Assembly (NCBI RefSeq): GCF_000717055.1
Contig: NZ_JNXI01000027.1
Coordinates: forward strand, 124,001 to 188,000
Length of the DNA stretch: 64,000 nt
Reading direction: 5' to 3'
Source: Streptomyces iakyrus
GTDB taxonomy: Bacteria > Actinomycetota > Actinomycetes > Streptomycetales > Streptomycetaceae
The stretch's first letter is position 1. Each line of letters starts with the position of its first letter. The translations under genes were made by a program, and so were the position numbers. Below the pieces are notes generated by a model. It was not told the origin of the DNA. It saw nothing but the letters and a program-made list of their open reading frames with translations, and searched no databases. Shown here one piece after another: positions 1 through 8,382 of this stretch.

Positions 1-902
1 GGTGCGACCGGCAGGCCCGCCGCGTTCGGCTGGGCGTTCAGACCGGACTGGTCGAAGGTGTCCGGCACCGGCAGGGTGTCCCAGCGGGTGATCGGCCAGG
101 CGACGACGACGGCGCGTCCGACGACGTCCTTCACCGGGACCATGCCGTGGTGCTTGTCGGCCTGCTGGTAGCGGGAGTCCCGCGAATTCTGCCGGTGGTC
201 GCCCATGACCCAGATGAAGCCCTTGGGGACTTTCACCTTGAACTGGCCGCCCTGGTCGTCGACGCTGCACGGCGTGTTGCCCGCGTAGACGTACGACCGC
301 TCGTCCAGCGCCTTGCCGTTGACCGTGAGCGGGCCGGTGCCCTTGCACTCGATGGTGTCGCCGCCGACGCCGATGACGCGCTTGATGAGGTCCTTCTCCT
401 CCGCGGACGGCATGAGGCCGATCCAGCTGAGGAAGGTCTGCAGCGCGTTCGGGTCCGTGGTCGGCTCGCCCGCAAGCCACTTGTCCGGGTCGTGGAAGAC
501 GACGACCTCGCCGCGCTCGGGCTCGGAGCCGAACCAGGGGGTGAGTTTGTCGACCAGGACACGGTCGCCCTGCTGGAGGGTGTTCTGCATCGAGTCGGAG
601 GGGATGGAGAACGCCTGCACCAGGAAGGTCTTGATCAGCAGCGCCAGAACCAGCGCGATACCGATCAGGATGGGCAGCTCCTTCCAGAAGGAGCGCGGCT
701 TCTTCGGAGTCCGGGCCGGTCCGCCCGGCCCCTGGTCCTCGGCTGTCGTGTGTTCGCCCGTCACCCTGCCGTCCTCGGCTGCCCCGGAGTCACTCCCGGA
801 GGTCACGGCGCTGTCCGCGGCCGGGACGGCGGATTCCGCGGGGCGTCCGCGGTGCTCCTCGCCGTCGTGTCCGGACCGTGCGCCAACCGCCACATCCCCC
901 AC
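1..902 (-). CDS. sipY: Type I signal peptidase, SipY-like (3' end outside window)
   Basis: This gene encodes a membrane-bound serine-lysine signal peptidase that cleaves signal peptides from exported proteins at the outer face of the membrane. The chosen GTG at 902 has a GAGGAG ribosome site about seven bases upstream. After a polar N-terminus of about 70 residues comes one hydrophobic anchor, then the catalytic serine motif IPSDSM, the lysine motif DLIKRVIGVGGD and the box GDHRQNSRDSR. The gene runs off the left edge. Its start lies inside the sipX coding region, so the two genes appear coupled. The symbol follows the sipW-X-Y-Z order of S. coelicolor and S. lividans from memory. The enzyme family is certain and the paralogue name is less so. 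Confidence 0.88.
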   Translation of the reverse strand, partial: MGDVAVGARSGHDGEEHRGRPAESAVPAADSAVTSGSDSGAAEDGRVTGEHTTAEDQGPGGPARTPKKPRSFWKELPILIGIALVLALLIKTFLVQAFSIPSDSMQNTLQQGDRVLVDKLTPWFGSEPERGEVVVFHDPDKWLAGEPTTDPNALQTFLSWIGLMPSAEEKDLIKRVIGVGGDTIECKGTGPLTVNGKALDERSYVYAGNTPCSVDDQGGQFKVKVPKGFIWVMGDHRQNSRDSRYQQADKHHGMVPVKDVVGRAVVVAWPITRWDTLPVPDTFDQSGLNAQPNAAGLPVA

Positions 903-1881
903 GCCAACTCCTCACTGTCTGCCGCCGCCTGCCCCATACGCGGCGCAGGCCCACCACTCCCATAACGAGCGGGAGTTCCGCAGGGGTCGGGAGCTGGATC
1001 GTTCCGTTCGGATCGTAGGAGGCAACCCTATGCGACAGTTCGGGAGCGGCGGTCGACCCGGTGGCCGAGTCGGACACGGAGGCGTACGTATTCGGTTCCT
1101 CCAGCATGTTCCAGTGCCCGAAGGGCCAGGCGATGACCATGGCGCGGCCCACCACCTCGTCCTCGGAGACGGTGCCCCCGTAGTCGGTGTCCTGGTGGGC
1201 GCGGGAGTCCGCGGAGTTGTTGCGGTGGTCGCCCATCACCCACAGCCGTCCCTGGGGGACGGTGATGTCGAACGGCGTGTCGGACGGGGCGATACCGGGA
1301 TACAGGTAGTCCTCGATCAGCGGGACCCCGTTGACGGTCACGCGCCCTTGCGTGTCGCAGCACTTGACGCGGTCGCCGCCGACGCCGACGACCCGCTTGA
1401 TGAGGTCCTTCTCGTTCTCGGACGGCAGCAGGCCGATGAAGGTGAGCCCTTCCTTGACCTGTTTGATGACGACGGGGTCCGACTTCTTCGTGGCCGGCTG
1501 CTCGTCCTTGAGCCAGCCTCCGGGGTCCTTGAAGACGACGACGTCCCCACGCTGCGGCTTCGAGCCGAACCACGGGGTGAGCTTGTCGACCAGGACGCGG
1601 TCGCCGATCTGGATCGTCTGCTCCATGGAGCCGGACGGGATGACGAACGCCTGCACGAGGAACGTCTTCAGTACGAGCGCGATCAGGACGGCGACGCCCA
1701 CAAGGAGCGGTATCTCCTTGACGGCACCGCGCCTGCGGCGCCGCTTGACCTTGCGCTGGAGCTTGCGCCGCTCGGCGCGCGTGCGGCCACTGGAGGCGCC
1801 GGCGGCGCGCCGGGCGCCGGTGGGCAGCAGGTTCTCCGCTGGGCTGGCGGGGACGCCGCGCGGTTTGCCGCGGTTACCCAT
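790..1881 (-). CDS. sipX: Type I signal peptidase, SipX-like
   Basis: This is the second signal peptidase of the cluster, 363 residues. A basic N-terminus (KVKRRRRRGAVK) precedes one transmembrane anchor. The serine motif IPSGSMEQT, the lysine motif DLIKRVVGVGGD and GDHRNNSADSR follow. The ATG at 1881 overlaps the sipW stop by 8 bases, which argues for translational coupling and against the longer frame upstream. The C-terminus holds a short hydrophobic patch (ELPLVMGVVGL) and an Arg-rich tail that overlaps the start of sipY by 113 bases. That tail resembles read-through sequence, but the frame stays open to the stop at 790. Paralogue naming rests on gene order. Confidence 0.88.
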   Translation of the reverse strand: MGNRGKPRGVPASPAENLLPTGARRAAGASSGRTRAERRKLQRKVKRRRRRGAVKEIPLLVGVAVLIALVLKTFLVQAFVIPSGSMEQTIQIGDRVLVDKLTPWFGSKPQRGDVVVFKDPGGWLKDEQPATKKSDPVVIKQVKEGLTFIGLLPSENEKDLIKRVVGVGGDRVKCCDTQGRVTVNGVPLIEDYLYPGIAPSDTPFDITVPQGRLWVMGDHRNNSADSRAHQDTDYGGTVSEDEVVGRAMVIAWPFGHWNMLEEPNTYASVSDSATGSTAAPELSHRVASYDPNGTIQLPTPAELPLVMGVVGLRRVWGRRRQTVRSWRGGCGGWRTVRTRRRGAPRTPRGIRRPGRGQRRDLRE

Positions 1882-2599
1882 GGGCGCCCGCCCTTCCGGC
1901 GGCGGGCACGCGCGCGTAGGCGTCGGGGCGGTGCAGCCGGGTGGCATGGCCGAAGGGCCAGATGATCCCGTCGGCGCGTCCGACGACGTCGCCGACGGGG
2001 ATCATGCCGCCGCCCGGCGAGCCGAGGTGGTCGCGCGAGTCGCTGGAGTCGCTGCGGTGGTCGCCGAGGACGAAGAGGGTGCCGCCGGGCACGACGACGT
2101 CGAAGGGCACCGTGGACGGGCTGTCGCCGGGATACAGGAAGCCCGACTCGTCGACCGGCCGGCCGTTCACCTGGATCCTCCCCTCCCTGTCGCAGCAGAC
2201 CACGCGGTCTCCCCCGACACCGACAACGCGCTTGATGTAGTCCGCGTGCCCGAAGTACCCGGTCCCGTCGAACACGACGATGTCTCCCCGCTGCGGCACG
2301 GCACCGAAACGGTACGCCAACTTATTTACGAGAACCCGGTCCCCGATCCTCAATCCCTGCTCCATGGATCCGCTGGGGATCTGGAACGGGCGCAGCACGA
2401 AGGTACTGAGCAGCAGCAGGAACAGCAGGCAGACGAGCAGGGTGAGGGTGATCCGGCCGCCCGGAACCCAGGCGCCGATACGCGACACCAACGCGAAACG
2501 CGACCGGTCCTCCGACCCTGCGGCCTCCGAGGTCGTTCCCTCGGATGCGGAAGGGCGGGAGGAGCGGTCGCGCTCCGTCGGCTGTGCTTCGGTGTCCAT
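1874..2599 (-). CDS. sipW: Type I signal peptidase, SipW-like
   Basis: This 241-residue signal peptidase is the shortest of the three and lies next to rplS. An acidic and Ser-rich cytosolic N-terminus of about 45 residues leads into one hydrophobic segment (ITLTLLVCLLFLLLLSTFVL). Next come the catalytic serine in IPSGSMEQG, the general-base lysine in YIKRVVGVGGD and the GDHRSDSSDSR box. No C-terminal membrane anchor is evident. It lies 45 bases downstream of rplS on the same strand and overlaps sipX, so it probably shares transcription with the ribosomal operon and the other peptidases. Confidence 0.9.
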   Translation of the reverse strand: MDTEAQPTERDRSSRPSASEGTTSEAAGSEDRSRFALVSRIGAWVPGGRITLTLLVCLLFLLLLSTFVLRPFQIPSGSMEQGLRIGDRVLVNKLAYRFGAVPQRGDIVVFDGTGYFGHADYIKRVVGVGGDRVVCCDREGRIQVNGRPVDESGFLYPGDSPSTVPFDVVVPGGTLFVLGDHRSDSSDSRDHLGSPGGGMIPVGDVVGRADGIIWPFGHATRLHRPDAYARVPAAGRAGAHG

Positions 2600-2644
2600 C
2601 GGAGCCAGATGTTATCCGGCCCCGGCGTGAACCCCGGAGAGCGC

Positions 2645-2995
2645 TCAGCTCTCGCGCTTCTCCTTGATCTTCGCGGCCTTGCCGCGCAGCTCGCGCAGGT
2701 AGTACAGCTTGGCGCGACGGACGTCACCCTTGGTGACAAGCTCGATCTTCTCCACGATCGGGGTGTGCACCGGGAAGGTGCGCTCGACGCCGACGGAGAA
2801 GGAGACCTTGCGGACCGTGAAGGTCTCGCGCACGCCGGAGCCCTGGCGGCGGATCACAACGCCCTTGAACTGCTGCACACGGGAGCGGTTGCCCTCGATG
2901 ACGCGGACGTGGACGTTGACGGTGTCGCCCGGGCGGAAGGCGGGGACGTCGCTGCGCAGCGACGCGGAGTCGACGGTGTCGAGCAGGTGAGACAT
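2645..2995 (-). CDS. rplS: 50S ribosomal protein L19
   Basis: The gene encodes ribosomal protein L19, which sits at the interface of the 30S and 50S subunits. The 116-residue product has the family pattern [33 protein letters not shown] and [16 protein letters not shown]. The start at 2995 has a GAGGAAAG ribosome site. The frame extends 12 codons further upstream, but that extension matches no L19 N-terminus. It follows trmD after 134 bases containing a short hairpin, as expected for the rpsP-rimM-trmD-rplS operon. Confidence 0.97.
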   Translation of the reverse strand: MSHLLDTVDSASLRSDVPAFRPGDTVNVHVRVIEGNRSRVQQFKGVVIRRQGSGVRETFTVRKVSFSVGVERTFPVHTPIVEKIELVTKGDVRRAKLYYLRELRGKAAKIKEKRES

Positions 2996-3085
2996 GAGTC
3001 TGCTTTCCTCGCTGATGCCACAGGTCATCAACGGAAACTAGGTGTTTCGGATCAGGGGTGTGCGGGTCGGGGCGGACGTCGTCTC

Positions 3086-3100
3086 CCCCTGTGGCAGGGG
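3086..3100 (-). terminator. Small hairpin between trmD and rplS
   Basis: A 6-bp stem (CCCCTG / CAGGGG) with a 3-base loop lies in the 134-bp gap between trmD and rplS. It could attenuate or process the transcript so that rplS is expressed differently from trmD. It is short and lacks a T-run, so the call is tentative. Confidence 0.3.
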
Positions 3101-3129
3101 CGCACGCCGGACGGACGCACAACAGCTGG

Positions 3130-3963
3130 CTATTCTTCCACGCCGTCGGTCCTGCGCCAAAATCGGCCGTACGGCTCCCCCGCCGGGTCGGGTGCCCAGC
3201 CGAGGATGGAGAGCATCTCGCGGTCCTTCTTGTCGAAGGCCTTGGGGTCGCACCGCTCGATGAGGTCGGGCCGGTGAGCGGTCGTGCGCTTCAGGGCCTC
3301 GTCGCGGCGCCAGCGCGCGATCTTGCCGTGGTGGCCGCTGAGCAGCACGTCGGGGATGTCCCGGCCGCGCCACTCGGGCGGCTTGGTGTAGACGGGCCCT
3401 TCCAGCAGGCTCGCCATCGCGCCGGGCGCGAAGGAGTCGTCCCGGTGGGACTCGGCGTTGCCCAGGACCCCGGGCAGCAGCCGCGCCACGGCCTCCGTGA
3501 CGACGAGGACGGCCGCCTCGCCGCCGGCCAGGACGTAGTCGCCGATGGACACCTCGTAGACCGGCATCCGGGTCGCGTACTCGTCGACGACGCGGCGGTC
3601 GATGCCCTCGTAGCGGGCCGGGGTGAAGATCAGCCAGGGGCGCTCGGAGAGGTGGACGGCGAGTTCCTGGGTGAAGGGCCGGCCGCTGGGCGTGGGCACG
3701 ATGAGCGCGGGCGCCCGGGAGCCGGTCTCGTAGCCGTCGGCCAGCACGGAGTCCAGCGCGTCCCCCCACGGCCCGGTCTTCATGACCATGCCGGGGCCGC
3801 CGCCGTACGGGGTGTCGTCGACGGTGTTGTGGCGGTCGTAGGTCCAGGAACGCAGGTCGTGGACGTGCACGTCGAGCTGTCCACGCGCGCGTGCCTTGCC
3901 GACGAGGGAGACGTTCAGCGGTTCCAGGTACTCGGGGAAGATCGTGACGACGTCGAGGCGCAT
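3130..3963 (-). CDS. trmD: tRNA (guanine-N1)-methyltransferase
   Basis: TrmD methylates G37 of tRNAs using S-adenosylmethionine and so protects the reading frame. The 277-residue product starts [17 protein letters not shown] and carries the trefoil-knot SAM site around GPWGDALD, LIFTPARYEGIDRRV and SIGDYVLAGGEAAV. The ATG at 3963 shares one base with the rimM stop (TAATG), a typical coupled junction. The C-terminus is extended relative to many TrmD proteins by a short region ending GRFWRRTDGVEE. Confidence 0.97.
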   Translation of the reverse strand: MRLDVVTIFPEYLEPLNVSLVGKARARGQLDVHVHDLRSWTYDRHNTVDDTPYGGGPGMVMKTGPWGDALDSVLADGYETGSRAPALIVPTPSGRPFTQELAVHLSERPWLIFTPARYEGIDRRVVDEYATRMPVYEVSIGDYVLAGGEAAVLVVTEAVARLLPGVLGNAESHRDDSFAPGAMASLLEGPVYTKPPEWRGRDIPDVLLSGHHGKIARWRRDEALKRTTAHRPDLIERCDPKAFDKKDREMLSILGWAPDPAGEPYGRFWRRTDGVEE

Positions 3964-4505
3964 TACGACTCGTCCCGGCTGGAGGCGATCTCCGCGCGGT
4001 CGTCGATCAGTCCCGGGGGCGGGGTGATGACGGCCTTCTGCTCCTCGAGGTCGATCTCGGCGACGATCTCCTCGACGAAGGGGATCATCACCTCGCTGCC
4101 GTCGGGGCGCTCCACGATGAACAGGTCCTGGGTGGGCAGGTGCGAGATCTCCGTGATCCGGCCGACCTCGGTGCCGTCGGCGGTGACCACGTCGAGGTCG
4201 ATGAGCTGGTGGTCGTAGTACTCGTCCTCGCCCTCGGGCAGTTCCTCCGGGTCGACCTCGGCGATCAGGAGGGTGTTGCGCAGGGCCTCGGCGCCGCTGC
4301 GGTCGCTGACGCCCTCGAAGCGCAGCAGGAGGCGGCCGCTGTGGACGCGGCCCGTCTCGATGGTGAGCGGTCCCGCGGAGGCGGGATCGGTGGTGAGTAC
4401 GGCGCCGGGGCCGAGCCTCAGCTCCGGCTCGTCGGTCCGCACCTCGACGGTGACCTCACCCTTGATGCCATGGGCACGGCCGATCCGTGCGACTACCAGC
4501 TGCAC
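3963..4505 (-). CDS. rimM: 16S rRNA processing protein RimM
   Basis: RimM helps maturation of the 30S head and binds ribosomal protein S19. The 180-residue protein opens with [20 protein letters not shown], the RimM N-domain signature, and has a C-terminal PRC-barrel region around [15 protein letters not shown] and [22 protein letters not shown]. It is coupled to trmD by a one-base overlap. It is separated from khpA by 84 bases holding a perfect 11-bp hairpin. Confidence 0.96.
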   Translation of the reverse strand: MQLVVARIGRAHGIKGEVTVEVRTDEPELRLGPGAVLTTDPASAGPLTIETGRVHSGRLLLRFEGVSDRSGAEALRNTLLIAEVDPEELPEGEDEYYDHQLIDLDVVTADGTEVGRITEISHLPTQDLFIVERPDGSEVMIPFVEEIVAEIDLEEQKAVITPPPGLIDDRAEIASSRDES

Positions 4506-4531
4506 GTGTCCAATCTCCTGTCATACGACTG

Positions 4532-4567
4532 CGGGCCGGGGACGGCCCTGTGGCCCTCCCCGGCCCG
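4532..4567 (-). terminator. Perfect 11-bp stem-loop between khpA and rimM
   Basis: The arms 4532-4542 and 4557-4567 are perfect reverse complements (CGGGCCGGGGA). The 14-base loop itself holds a GGCC/GGCC pair. No T-run follows in the minus direction, so it may be an attenuator or an RNA-processing site inside the rpsP operon. The role is inferred and the structure is visible. Confidence 0.45.
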
Positions 4568-4589
4568 AGCCGGTGCTGCTGCGAAAGCG

Positions 4590-4829
4590 TCAGCGGACGT
4601 GGTCCACGTCGACGAGGTCGACGCGGACGCCGCGACCGCCGATGGCGCCCACGACGGTACGCAGCGCGCGTGCGGTACGGCCGTTGCGGCCGATCACCTT
4701 GCCGAGGTCGTCCGGGTGGACCCGGACCTCGAGCACACGGCCGCGGCGCAGGTTGCGCGAGGCGACCTGCACATCGTCAGGGTTGTCGACGATGCCCTTC
4801 ACGAGGTGCTCGAGAGCCTCCTCGAGCAT
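4590..4829 (-). CDS. khpA: KH-domain RNA-binding protein KhpA
   Basis: This 79-residue protein is a single KH domain with the GxxG loop in DLGKVIGRNGRTARAL. KhpA proteins bind RNA, usually as a dimer or with the Jag/KhpB partner, and influence cell division and small-RNA function in Gram-positive bacteria. The gene lies two bases downstream of the rpsP stop, the conserved actinobacterial arrangement. The start ATG at 4829 gives the usual family length. Confidence 0.93.
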   Translation of the reverse strand: MLEEALEHLVKGIVDNPDDVQVASRNLRRGRVLEVRVHPDDLGKVIGRNGRTARALRTVVGAIGGRGVRVDLVDVDHVR

Positions 4830-4831
4830 GC

Positions 4832-5251
4832 TCAGGCCTCGGTCGAAGCGGACTCAGCGGCGGCCTCGTCCTTCTTCTCAGCCTTCTTCTTCTGGGTGAT
4901 GGCCTCACCCTTGCCCTCGTCCTCGCCGCCGATGGCCTCGAAGGAGGGGCGCGCGGCCTTCTCCGGCTGCGTCAGCAGCGGAGCCGGGGCGGGCTCGCCC
5001 TTGAACTTCTGCCAGTCGCCGGTCTTCTTGAGGATGGCCATCACGGGCTCGGTCGGCTGGGCGCCGACACCGAGCCAGTACGCCACACGCTCGGCGTCGA
5101 CCTCGATCACCGACGGGTTGTACGTCGGGTGGTACTTGCCGATCTCCTCGATGGCCCGGCCGTCACGGCGGGTACGGGAGTCGGCGACGACGATGCGGTA
5201 GTGAGGCGAACGGATCTTGCCCAGACGCTTCAGCTTGATCTTGACTGCCAC
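4832..5251 (-). CDS. rpsP: 30S ribosomal protein S16
   Basis: This gene encodes S16, a 30S assembly protein. The N-terminus ([20 protein letters not shown]) and the tract [18 protein letters not shown] are diagnostic. At 139 residues it is longer than E. coli S16 because of an actinobacterial acidic and Lys/Ala-rich tail ([19 protein letters not shown]). Translation starts at a GTG at 5251 behind an AGGAG site. It is the first gene of the rpsP-khpA-rimM-trmD-rplS operon, so a promoter is expected in the 293 bases upstream, but I could not pick one with confidence. Confidence 0.97.
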   Translation of the reverse strand: MAVKIKLKRLGKIRSPHYRIVVADSRTRRDGRAIEEIGKYHPTYNPSVIEVDAERVAYWLGVGAQPTEPVMAILKKTGDWQKFKGEPAPAPLLTQPEKAARPSFEAIGGEDEGKGEAITQKKKAEKKDEAAAESASTEA

Positions 5252-5544
5252 GGGAGTGGGTTCTCCTGGTTTTGACGTGGTTGGGCACGGCGGAAATGCC
5301 GCGTGGGGTTGCGGTACCCGAGTGCCCGATGGACGCGTCAGCCGGAGGCGAGAGGGTTCCTGTGCGGCTGTCGAGTACAGCTAGCCATTGTGCCACACCC
5401 TGGAGGCCGCGCCGGGCCGGGGGCCTGCGCCGGTGTGCGGGCACACCGAGGGCGCACCCGGCGTGGAGGTGGGGCACGACGGGTGCGCGAGACGGCCCGA
5501 GCCCTGCGCCGACGACCGGCAGCCACGAGATGCCGGTGGGGGCG

Positions 5545-6147
5545 TCAGCTCGCTACCGCTCCGACGACGTCCGGGATCCGGAACGGCTTGCCGCAGCCGC
5601 CGCAGACGATCGGGGCCTGGGCGAGGACCGACGGGACGACCCGGACGTTGCGGCCGCAGTCGCAGACCGCCTTGACGCGGACGCCGCCGCCGGAGGAGCC
5701 GTGCCGGGCGGCCGGGCCCCGGAAGGTGCGGGAGGTGTCGGAGGAGGTCGCCGCGGTGTGGGCCTTCAGGGCACGCTGGAGCCGCTCCATCGTCGGGCGG
5801 TAGCGGCGTTTGGCCTCGGGGGTGAGCGTGACCAGGGAGAAGCCGCTGCTGGGATGCGGTTCCTCGGGGTGGTCCAGGCCCAGCTCCTCGGCGATCGCGA
5901 GGAATCTGCGGTTGTGGTAGCGGCCGGCACGGGAGGTGTCGCGGACGCCGCGCGAGGCGGCGATGCCATGGACTGCCTCATGGAGCAGTCGCTCGAAGGA
6001 GAGCTCGTGACCGCACGCGGACGACGACTCCCCGATCAGGGACTCTGGCGCGGCAAGGTCGGGCAGCTCGGGGTGGTACCGCTGAATGTCGGCCCACGCC
6101 TGTGCCAGCTCTGCGGCGAGAACAGGTGGTGTCTGTGTCGTGCTCAC
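5545..6147 (-). CDS. SprT-like zinc metalloprotein
   Basis: This 200-residue protein carries a zincin motif, HEAVH, at residues 56-60 (FERLLHEAVHGIAASRG). A second half follows with CDCGRNVRV and CGGCGKPF, a two-knuckle zinc ribbon. This architecture matches SprT-like proteins, which include DNA-protein crosslink proteases of the Spartan type, although bacterial members are mostly uncharacterised. The N-terminus is polar with no signal peptide, so it is probably cytosolic. It stands alone on the minus strand, divergent from the methyltransferase at 6710. The substrate is unknown. Confidence 0.75.
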   Translation of the reverse strand: MSTTQTPPVLAAELAQAWADIQRYHPELPDLAAPESLIGESSSACGHELSFERLLHEAVHGIAASRGVRDTSRAGRYHNRRFLAIAEELGLDHPEEPHPSSGFSLVTLTPEAKRRYRPTMERLQRALKAHTAATSSDTSRTFRGPAARHGSSGGGVRVKAVCDCGRNVRVVPSVLAQAPIVCGGCGKPFRIPDVVGAVAS

Positions 6148-6709
6148 GTAATGACAACGAGCCGGGGTGCCTCAGTGTTCCGATTCCGGGCCATCCCAAA
6201 TAATTTGCACGTACCCGTCAGTTGCCTCTGATGCGTCCCGACGAGGGCGGGTGCGCTGATCTGTGGAGAAGCCTCACAGCTCACCACAAGGTGGTGCGTA
6301 GCCCCGCGTACGCCCCGGCGCGTAGGCCAACCGCGCGCGCCGGGGTAGCAGAGGTCCGCGGACACGCAAGGGGCGTTTCGGCCGCGTGGAGTCCTGCTCA
6401 GTAAGCGCGTACGACGACCGCGACGTTACCGGGCGCGTCATCGGCGTCCGGCACCGACCCGTCCTCGGCGACCAGACACCGTACGGACACCGTGTGGGCG
6501 CCTCGGCCAGGGCGGGACGGTACGGGCTCAGGTTGCCGGAATGTGAAATCTCGCCATAGGCACATGACAACTCACAAGCCCTGCCGCATTCCACTGGACG
6601 ACAGGTCGAGGGGGGAGTTTCCTGGCATACGGGGGTAGTGCGAGCGCACTGTCACGGGGGCCATGGAATCGGGCAAGAGGCAACTCTCGGCGGATTGGGG
6701 CGCTTACTT
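6148..6709. other. 562-bp divergent intergenic region
   Basis: No convincing gene lies here. Open frames exist on both strands, but their proteins are Arg/Pro-rich and match nothing. In the minus direction CTGACG and TGGGAT spaced by 17 bases could be a promoter for the SprT-like gene. In the plus direction TTGCCG at 6533-6538 and TAGGCA at 6557-6562, spaced by 18, could serve the methyltransferase. Both are weak matches. Confidence 0.4.
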
Positions 6710-7564
6710 ATGACACCTACGCTCGTGCGGCAGCACCTGCCTCACGCGGGGGCCGCACCCCGCGTGGACCTGCGTGCACGCGCGCGTGACTGGTCCGAGA
6801 TCCAGGAGCGGATGCTCGTACCGCTCTACGAGGCCGTCTACGAGCGACTGGAAGTGGGTCCTGCCACGCGGCTGCTCGGCCTCGGCTGCGGTTCCGGACT
6901 CTCCCTGCTGATGGCCGCCGCCCGGGGAGCGGCGGTCACCGGTGTCGACGCTTCAACCGAAAGAATGGCCCTGGCGCGGGAGCGGCTGTCGCCCGGGACG
7001 CCGGGTGCGCGGACGGGCCCGGAGGCCCGGCTGGTCGACGGCACGCCCCGGGACACCGCGGTGCCGGGCGCTCCCGGGTACACCCTGGTGACCGCCTTCG
7101 AGCCGATCGGCTGCCTGGCGGGCGACTCGGAGGGGCTGGGCGGGCTGCTCGCGGAGGCGACGCCGCTCACCCGGCGCGGTGCGGCCGTGGTGCTGGCCGG
7201 CTGGGGTCCGCCGGAGCGCTGCGCCACGGCGGCCGTTATGCGGGTGGCCACGAAGCTGGCGGAGCCGCTGCGCACCTCGGGCAGCTGGCGTCCCGCCAGC
7301 CGTGACGACCTGGAGGACGTCGCCCAGCGGGCCGGACTCAGGCCGGACGGTTCGGGGCGGGTGGCGTGCCCCTTCGGCTACGCCGATGTGGACAGCGCGG
7401 TGCGCGGCCTGAAGTCGACGGGACTGTTCGACGCGGCGATGACGGCGACGGACCAGGTGCAGGTGGACAAGGAGCTGACCGAGGCCCTGCATCCGCACCG
7501 GCGCCAGGACGGCACGGTGTGGATGCCGAACGTGTTCCGGTACCTGATCGCCCGGACACCTTGA
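6710..7564 (+). CDS. SAM-dependent methyltransferase, class I
   Basis: This 284-residue protein has the class I Rossmann methyltransferase core. Motif I is LLGLGCGSGLSLLM, followed by the acidic end of strand 2 in VTGVDAS. A helical N-terminus (ARDWSEIQERMLVPLYEAVY) resembles the lid of small-molecule methyltransferases. The ATG at 6710 is preferred over an upstream in-frame start because the upstream residues lack conservation-like character, although its ribosome site (GGGG) is weak. The substrate cannot be told from sequence. It may be followed by a hairpin terminator at 7602-7621. Confidence 0.78.
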   Translation: MTPTLVRQHLPHAGAAPRVDLRARARDWSEIQERMLVPLYEAVYERLEVGPATRLLGLGCGSGLSLLMAAARGAAVTGVDASTERMALARERLSPGTPGARTGPEARLVDGTPRDTAVPGAPGYTLVTAFEPIGCLAGDSEGLGGLLAEATPLTRRGAAVVLAGWGPPERCATAAVMRVATKLAEPLRTSGSWRPASRDDLEDVAQRAGLRPDGSGRVACPFGYADVDSAVRGLKSTGLFDAAMTATDQVQVDKELTEALHPHRRQDGTVWMPNVFRYLIARTP

Positions 7565-7601
7565 CGAACGCGATTCCGATGCGGGTGTGAATGGTGTGAA
7601 G

Positions 7602-7621
7602 AAAGCACCATGGGGTGCTTT
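7602..7621 (+). terminator. Hairpin terminator after the methyltransferase gene
   Basis: AAAGCACC and GGTGCTTT form an 8-bp stem with loop ATGG, followed by a further T. Outer flanks GGTG and CACC may extend it. It lies 38 bases beyond the stop codon. Confidence 0.55.
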
Positions 7622-7634
7622 TGGTTTCACCAAG

Positions 7635-7661
7635 TGGATCATGAACGCCTAATGTGATCCA
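7635..7661. promoter_or_regulatory. Inverted repeat upstream of lipoprotein gene
   Basis: A perfect 7-bp inverted repeat (TGGATCA and TGATCCA) is separated by 13 bases and lies 40 bases before the lipoprotein start. It has the form of a regulator-binding site. No regulator is encoded beside it. Confidence 0.35.
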
Positions 7662-7700
7662 CCGCTCGGGGGACCTACACATCTGCATACAGGAGTTGCT

Positions 7701-8303
7701 GTGCCGCACCACCAGACCGCGCTGCGCCTCGTCGCGCCCGTCGCCGTCCTCGCTCTGACGCTCACCGCCTGCGGGGGCGGCGACGACGCCGCCGACGCGA
7801 AGAGCACGGGCACCGCCCAGGCCAAGGCCTCGCCGTCGCCGGAGCCCGCCTCCGGCGGCGAGATGGGGACCGGCGAGAGCGCCACGGGCAAGGTCGCGGA
7901 GGACCCGGGCGAGGTCACCTACGAGGTCCTGGCGCAGAAGGTGCAGGTGGGCACCGAGGCCGAGGCGGCGAAGGCCGTCTCCGAGCCGGACAAGGTCAAG
8001 GGCAAGGCGCTGGCCGTGGCGTACGTGAAGTACACGCACAAGAGCGGGCCCGCCCTCACCGAGGGCTCCGACGTGCACGACGGCACGACGGTCTTCGCCG
8101 ACGGACAGCGCGGCTCGGTCCTCATCGGCGCGTCCGAGGACGCCGCCGGCTGCGAGGACCCGTACGACGTCGAGAGCTGGAAGCAGGGCGAGAGCCATGT
8201 CTTCTGCGAGACGTACGTGGTCCCGGCGAACGCCAAGAGCGTCGAGGTCCACTGGTCCGAGGAGGACGGCGAGCCGTACGTCTGGAAGTTCCCGAACGGC
8301 TGA
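7701..8303 (+). CDS. Secreted lipoprotein, hypothetical
   Basis: A GTG start at 7701 sits five bases behind a perfect AGGAG. The first 25 residues form a lipoprotein signal peptide ending in the lipobox LTAC, followed by a Gly/Asp and Ala/Lys/Ser-rich linker. The mature domain of about 130 residues has no motif I recognise. It contains two cysteines (AAGCEDPYD and HVFCETYVV) that could form a disulfide. It is probably anchored to the outer face of the membrane. A strong bidirectional terminator follows. Confidence 0.8.
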   Translation: MPHHQTALRLVAPVAVLALTLTACGGGDDAADAKSTGTAQAKASPSPEPASGGEMGTGESATGKVAEDPGEVTYEVLAQKVQVGTEAEAAKAVSEPDKVKGKALAVAYVKYTHKSGPALTEGSDVHDGTTVFADGQRGSVLIGASEDAAGCEDPYDVESWKQGESHVFCETYVVPANAKSVEVHWSEEDGEPYVWKFPNG

Positions 8304-8325
8304 CCGGCGAGCCGCCGGCACACCG

Positions 8326-8364
8326 CTGAGGGCGCCCCCCTGTGAACCAGGGGGGCGCCCTCAG
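8326..8364. terminator. Perfect 15-bp bidirectional terminator
   Basis: Arms 8326-8340 and 8350-8364 are perfect complements (CTGAGGGCGCCCCCC) with a 9-base loop. It sits between the convergent lipoprotein and ffh genes and probably ends both transcripts. Confidence 0.8.
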
Positions 8365-8382
8365 TGCGGTTCGGTCGGGCCG

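Noticed and set aside
313..1965. Long plus-strand frames opposite the signal peptidase genes
   Set aside because: They lie wholly opposite three clear peptidase genes and give Ser/Pro/Arg-rich proteins without family features, as expected in GC-rich DNA.
6274..6594. 106-codon minus frame in the gap before the methyltransferase
   Set aside because: The product is Cys/Arg/Pro-rich with no motif and no ribosome site.
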